Shown here piece after piece: positions 62,280 through 64,000 of a stretch of DNA of 64,000 bases (the first letter of the stretch is position 1; each line of letters starts with the position of its first letter). Location: contig NZ_CP012529.1 in NCBI RefSeq assembly GCF_001593285.1, positions 930,001 through 994,000 on the forward strand. The letters are read 5' to 3'. The notes under the pieces were generated by a model. The model did no database searches and was not told the DNA's origin. It saw only the letters and a program-made list of their open reading frames with translations. Both the position numbers and the translations under genes were made by a program. The stretch comes from Psychrobacter sp. P2G3 (lineage in GTDB: Bacteria; Pseudomonadota; Gammaproteobacteria; Pseudomonadales; Moraxellaceae).

Positions 62280-64000
62280 TCATACTAAAGCTTGGTCATA
62301 GACCTGTTTAAGCTCATTAAACTTAGCTGCTTGTTCTAGGTGGTTTAAGGTAGTGAGCTTTATTGATTCTGTAAAAGAAACGCCCGAAACATCATGGATG
62401 ATATCTTTTAGAGTTAATGGCTTACCCAGCTCAAATAAGTAATAAAGGTCAACTGAATCCGATGATTTTCCTGACTGTTCTTCATTAATGGCACGTCTCG
62501 ATTTAAGAGTCACGTTTTTGATAGGCCAAAGCATGGTAATTTGCTTGCTATTGGTATTTTGCTCAGATGTGATTGCCAATGCCAAATAGCGTATTTCATT
62601 CACAATGTTTTGTTTGTATTTACCTAAAAATGTACTTTGAGGCAGATGATACCAAGTAGCCAATCCATTTTTAAAATTATCAAAATAGGCCGAATGGCGT
62701 CCTTTCCCCCCCCCTCCCAAAGCAATAGTCATAATCAGATCAGGATATAGCACTTGCTCCATACCTGAATAGGGAATACGTGCAGCATCTTGTAAATAGA
62801 GACTCTCTTCAAGATTATGAGTATGCTGTGTGAGTTTATCTGCATGAGAGTCGTGGTCGTTTACTCGGTATGCGACAGCGGTACTATTTACAGTACTGCT
62901 ATTTTTGATTTCGCTGCTATTTTTGCCACTATTATACGTTGGGTTAGTAGCAAGGTTATTCCCCAATTGCTGACGCAAAAAACTCAATAGCCACTGATGC
63001 CCATTATTACTATTTGAATCTGTTTTAAAGGGGCTTGGCAGTAATGCGAATGCACCAATCCCGACCTCATTGATCTCATCGAGATAAGGATTCGTAGTAA
63101 CTGCTTGATTAAAGTAACCGGGATATAAAGCAAAAGCACCGAATACTGGACGACTTTTTTGGAATTCAGTCGTATCTTTGCTTTCTTTATCCTTTGTTAG
63201 ACGAATTAAGGCATCACGGTAGCGATGCATCTGATTTATCGCATCATCTGGCACGTAGTCGGTAGTATCGATATTTATATTAGTATCATCGTAGCGGTTT
63301 TTAATGGTCTTAATACGGTACTTAGCGTCAAATAACCAAATAAAGCGCTTGTTGCTAGGTTTAGGTAGCGTTATCTCTAATACAATATCAGGCTTCTGGC
63401 TGATGAGATATGAGCGAATATCTGCCCCTGCTTTAGTGAAAATTGGCTCGTGAGCGAGCCTTGCTGTAACCCCATCGCTACGCTTAAATTCAAATGCACC
63501 AGCGAAGCCATCCTTTAACTGATATTCAAAAAAGTCATTCAACTTTAGTGACTGTTTTTCAGTAGTTATTTCTTCAAAGCCAAGCTCATCTAGCAAGATG
63601 TTTCTGAGGGTTAAAAAACACCACACCTCATAAATTTCAGCGACCGACTTCATAGAGATATTAGATTGATTATCAAAGACATCTAGGTAAAATTTTAACT
63701 CTTGCCAAATTCGATATACTGAGCTGTAGCCGACCTTTTGCTGCAATACCAATGACTCGTGGTTACGTCCATTATAAGCACCGACATCAGTCATAAAGCC
63801 TTGTTTCAGGGTTTTCTGTAGAGGCTGTTGCCAGTGGTGTAGCTCATCTAAAAACGTGTTAGACAGCCGTTGTTTATCCGGTGCTGCGTTGTTTTGTCTA
63901 AGCTTATGTTCAAAGTCAGCCAGTCGCTTCTTGGAGGTAGAGACCACCATCTTAACAAAGCGGTTCTCTGGAGTATCTACGCTCAGCTGTTTTTTGGTGA
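62280..64000 (-). CDS. DUF2357/DUF524 PD-(D/E)XK nuclease, defence type (5' end outside window)
   Basis: A minus-strand frame of more than 570 residues that stays open to the window edge. The stretch TKKQLSVDTPENRFVK upstream of an internal Met at 63950 is the family's conserved opening, so the start lies beyond 64000. The nuclease core shows KPDIVLEI then WLFDAKYRI, a PD-(D/E)XK layout, with Tyr-Glu-x-Trp (IYEVWCF) before it. Such proteins pair with a McrB-like AAA+ GTPase as Type IV-like restriction, and the partner would be just outside. The codons for ALGGGGKGRH contain nine consecutive G (62706-62714 as C), a possible slippage site. Closely linked to IS remnants. Confidence 0.75.
   Translation of the reverse strand, partial: TKKQLSVDTPENRFVKMVVSTSKKRLADFEHKLRQNNAAPDKQRLSNTFLDELHHWQQPLQKTLKQGFMTDVGAYNGRNHESLVLQQKVGYSSVYRIWQELKFYLDVFDNQSNISMKSVAEIYEVWCFLTLRNILLDELGFEEITTEKQSLKLNDFFEYQLKDGFAGAFEFKRSDGVTARLAHEPIFTKAGADIRSYLISQKPDIVLEITLPKPSNKRFIWLFDAKYRIKTIKNRYDDTNINIDTTDYVPDDAINQMHRYRDALIRLTKDKESKDTTEFQKSRPVFGAFALYPGYFNQAVTTNPYLDEINEVGIGAFALLPSPFKTDSNSNNGHQWLLSFLRQQLGNNLATNPTYNSGKNSSEIKNSSTVNSTAVAYRVNDHDSHADKLTQHTHNLEESLYLQDAARIPYSGMEQVLYPDLIMTIALGGGGKGRHSAYFDNFKNGLATWYHLPQSTFLGKYKQNIVNEIRYLALAITSEQNTNSKQITMLWPIKNVTLKSRRAINEEQSGKSSDSVDLYYLFELGKPLTLKDIIHDVSGVSFTESIKLTTLNHLEQAAKFNELKQVYDQALV

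Overview
The window looks like chromosomal DNA of a Moraxellaceae gammaproteobacterium, most likely Psychrobacter or a close relative. The grounds are moderately AT-rich sequence, a class I PHA locus with a phasin, an AlaA-type aminotransferase, Moraxellaceae-like protein sequences, and short dispersed palindromes. This is a judgement from recognised families; no database search was possible.

Layout. 1-2750: the 5' end of a transaminase carrying an N-terminal XRE DNA-binding domain (minus strand, cut by the edge), msrB, a glutathione peroxidase, then tRNA-Val and tRNA-Asp. 2750-10420: an accessory tyrosinase island of two cassettes. Each cassette has a small protein resembling the MelC1 tyrosinase chaperone followed by a tyrosinase. 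The first tyrosinase is a tandem of two domains, one of which has lost two copper ligands. The second is a tyrosinase-beta domain-VWA fusion with a CLCA-like C-terminal half. 10700-17415: polyhydroxyalkanoate genes phaB, phaP, phaC and a DUF3141 hydrolase. 17670-19900: a D-cysteine desulfhydrase-like enzyme and glutathionyl-hydroquinone reductase. 20240-26863 (minus): NCS1 permease, hyuB, hyuA and an AraC regulator broken by a stop codon. 27260-29050: a K+/H+ antiporter.

29113-37756: a LysR regulator divergent from ridA, an aldehyde dehydrogenase, an M19 dipeptidase homologue, a BCCT transporter and two unrecognised proteins, which looks like a catabolic operon of unknown substrate. 38197-41314: isochorismatase-like hydrolase, a frameshifted XapX gene and an amidohydrolase. 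41489-44527: arsR, arsC, arsH (stop codon) and arsB. 44582-46368: a second ArsR-like regulator and an old-yellow-enzyme homologue.

46393-57920: a copper-resistance island with copRS (minus), then small Met-rich secreted proteins, cytochrome c, a DUF411 lipoprotein, the multicopper oxidase CopA, CopB, a DUF305 protein, a 59-residue Met-rich membrane protein and a Cu+ P-type ATPase with three N-terminal metal-binding motifs. 58020-62272: a graveyard of insertion sequences (IS630, IS1595, two IS3 types) around an acyltransferase, including a 14-bp repeat expansion and a duplicated 3' end of the copper ATPase. 62280-64000: a PD-(D/E)XK nuclease of the DUF2357/DUF524 type, cut by the edge, with a nine-G tract in its coding sequence.

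Several genes are freshly broken by single lesions (araC stop, xapX 10-bp duplication, arsH stop, IS3 repeat expansion), so the strain is probably shedding accessory functions.
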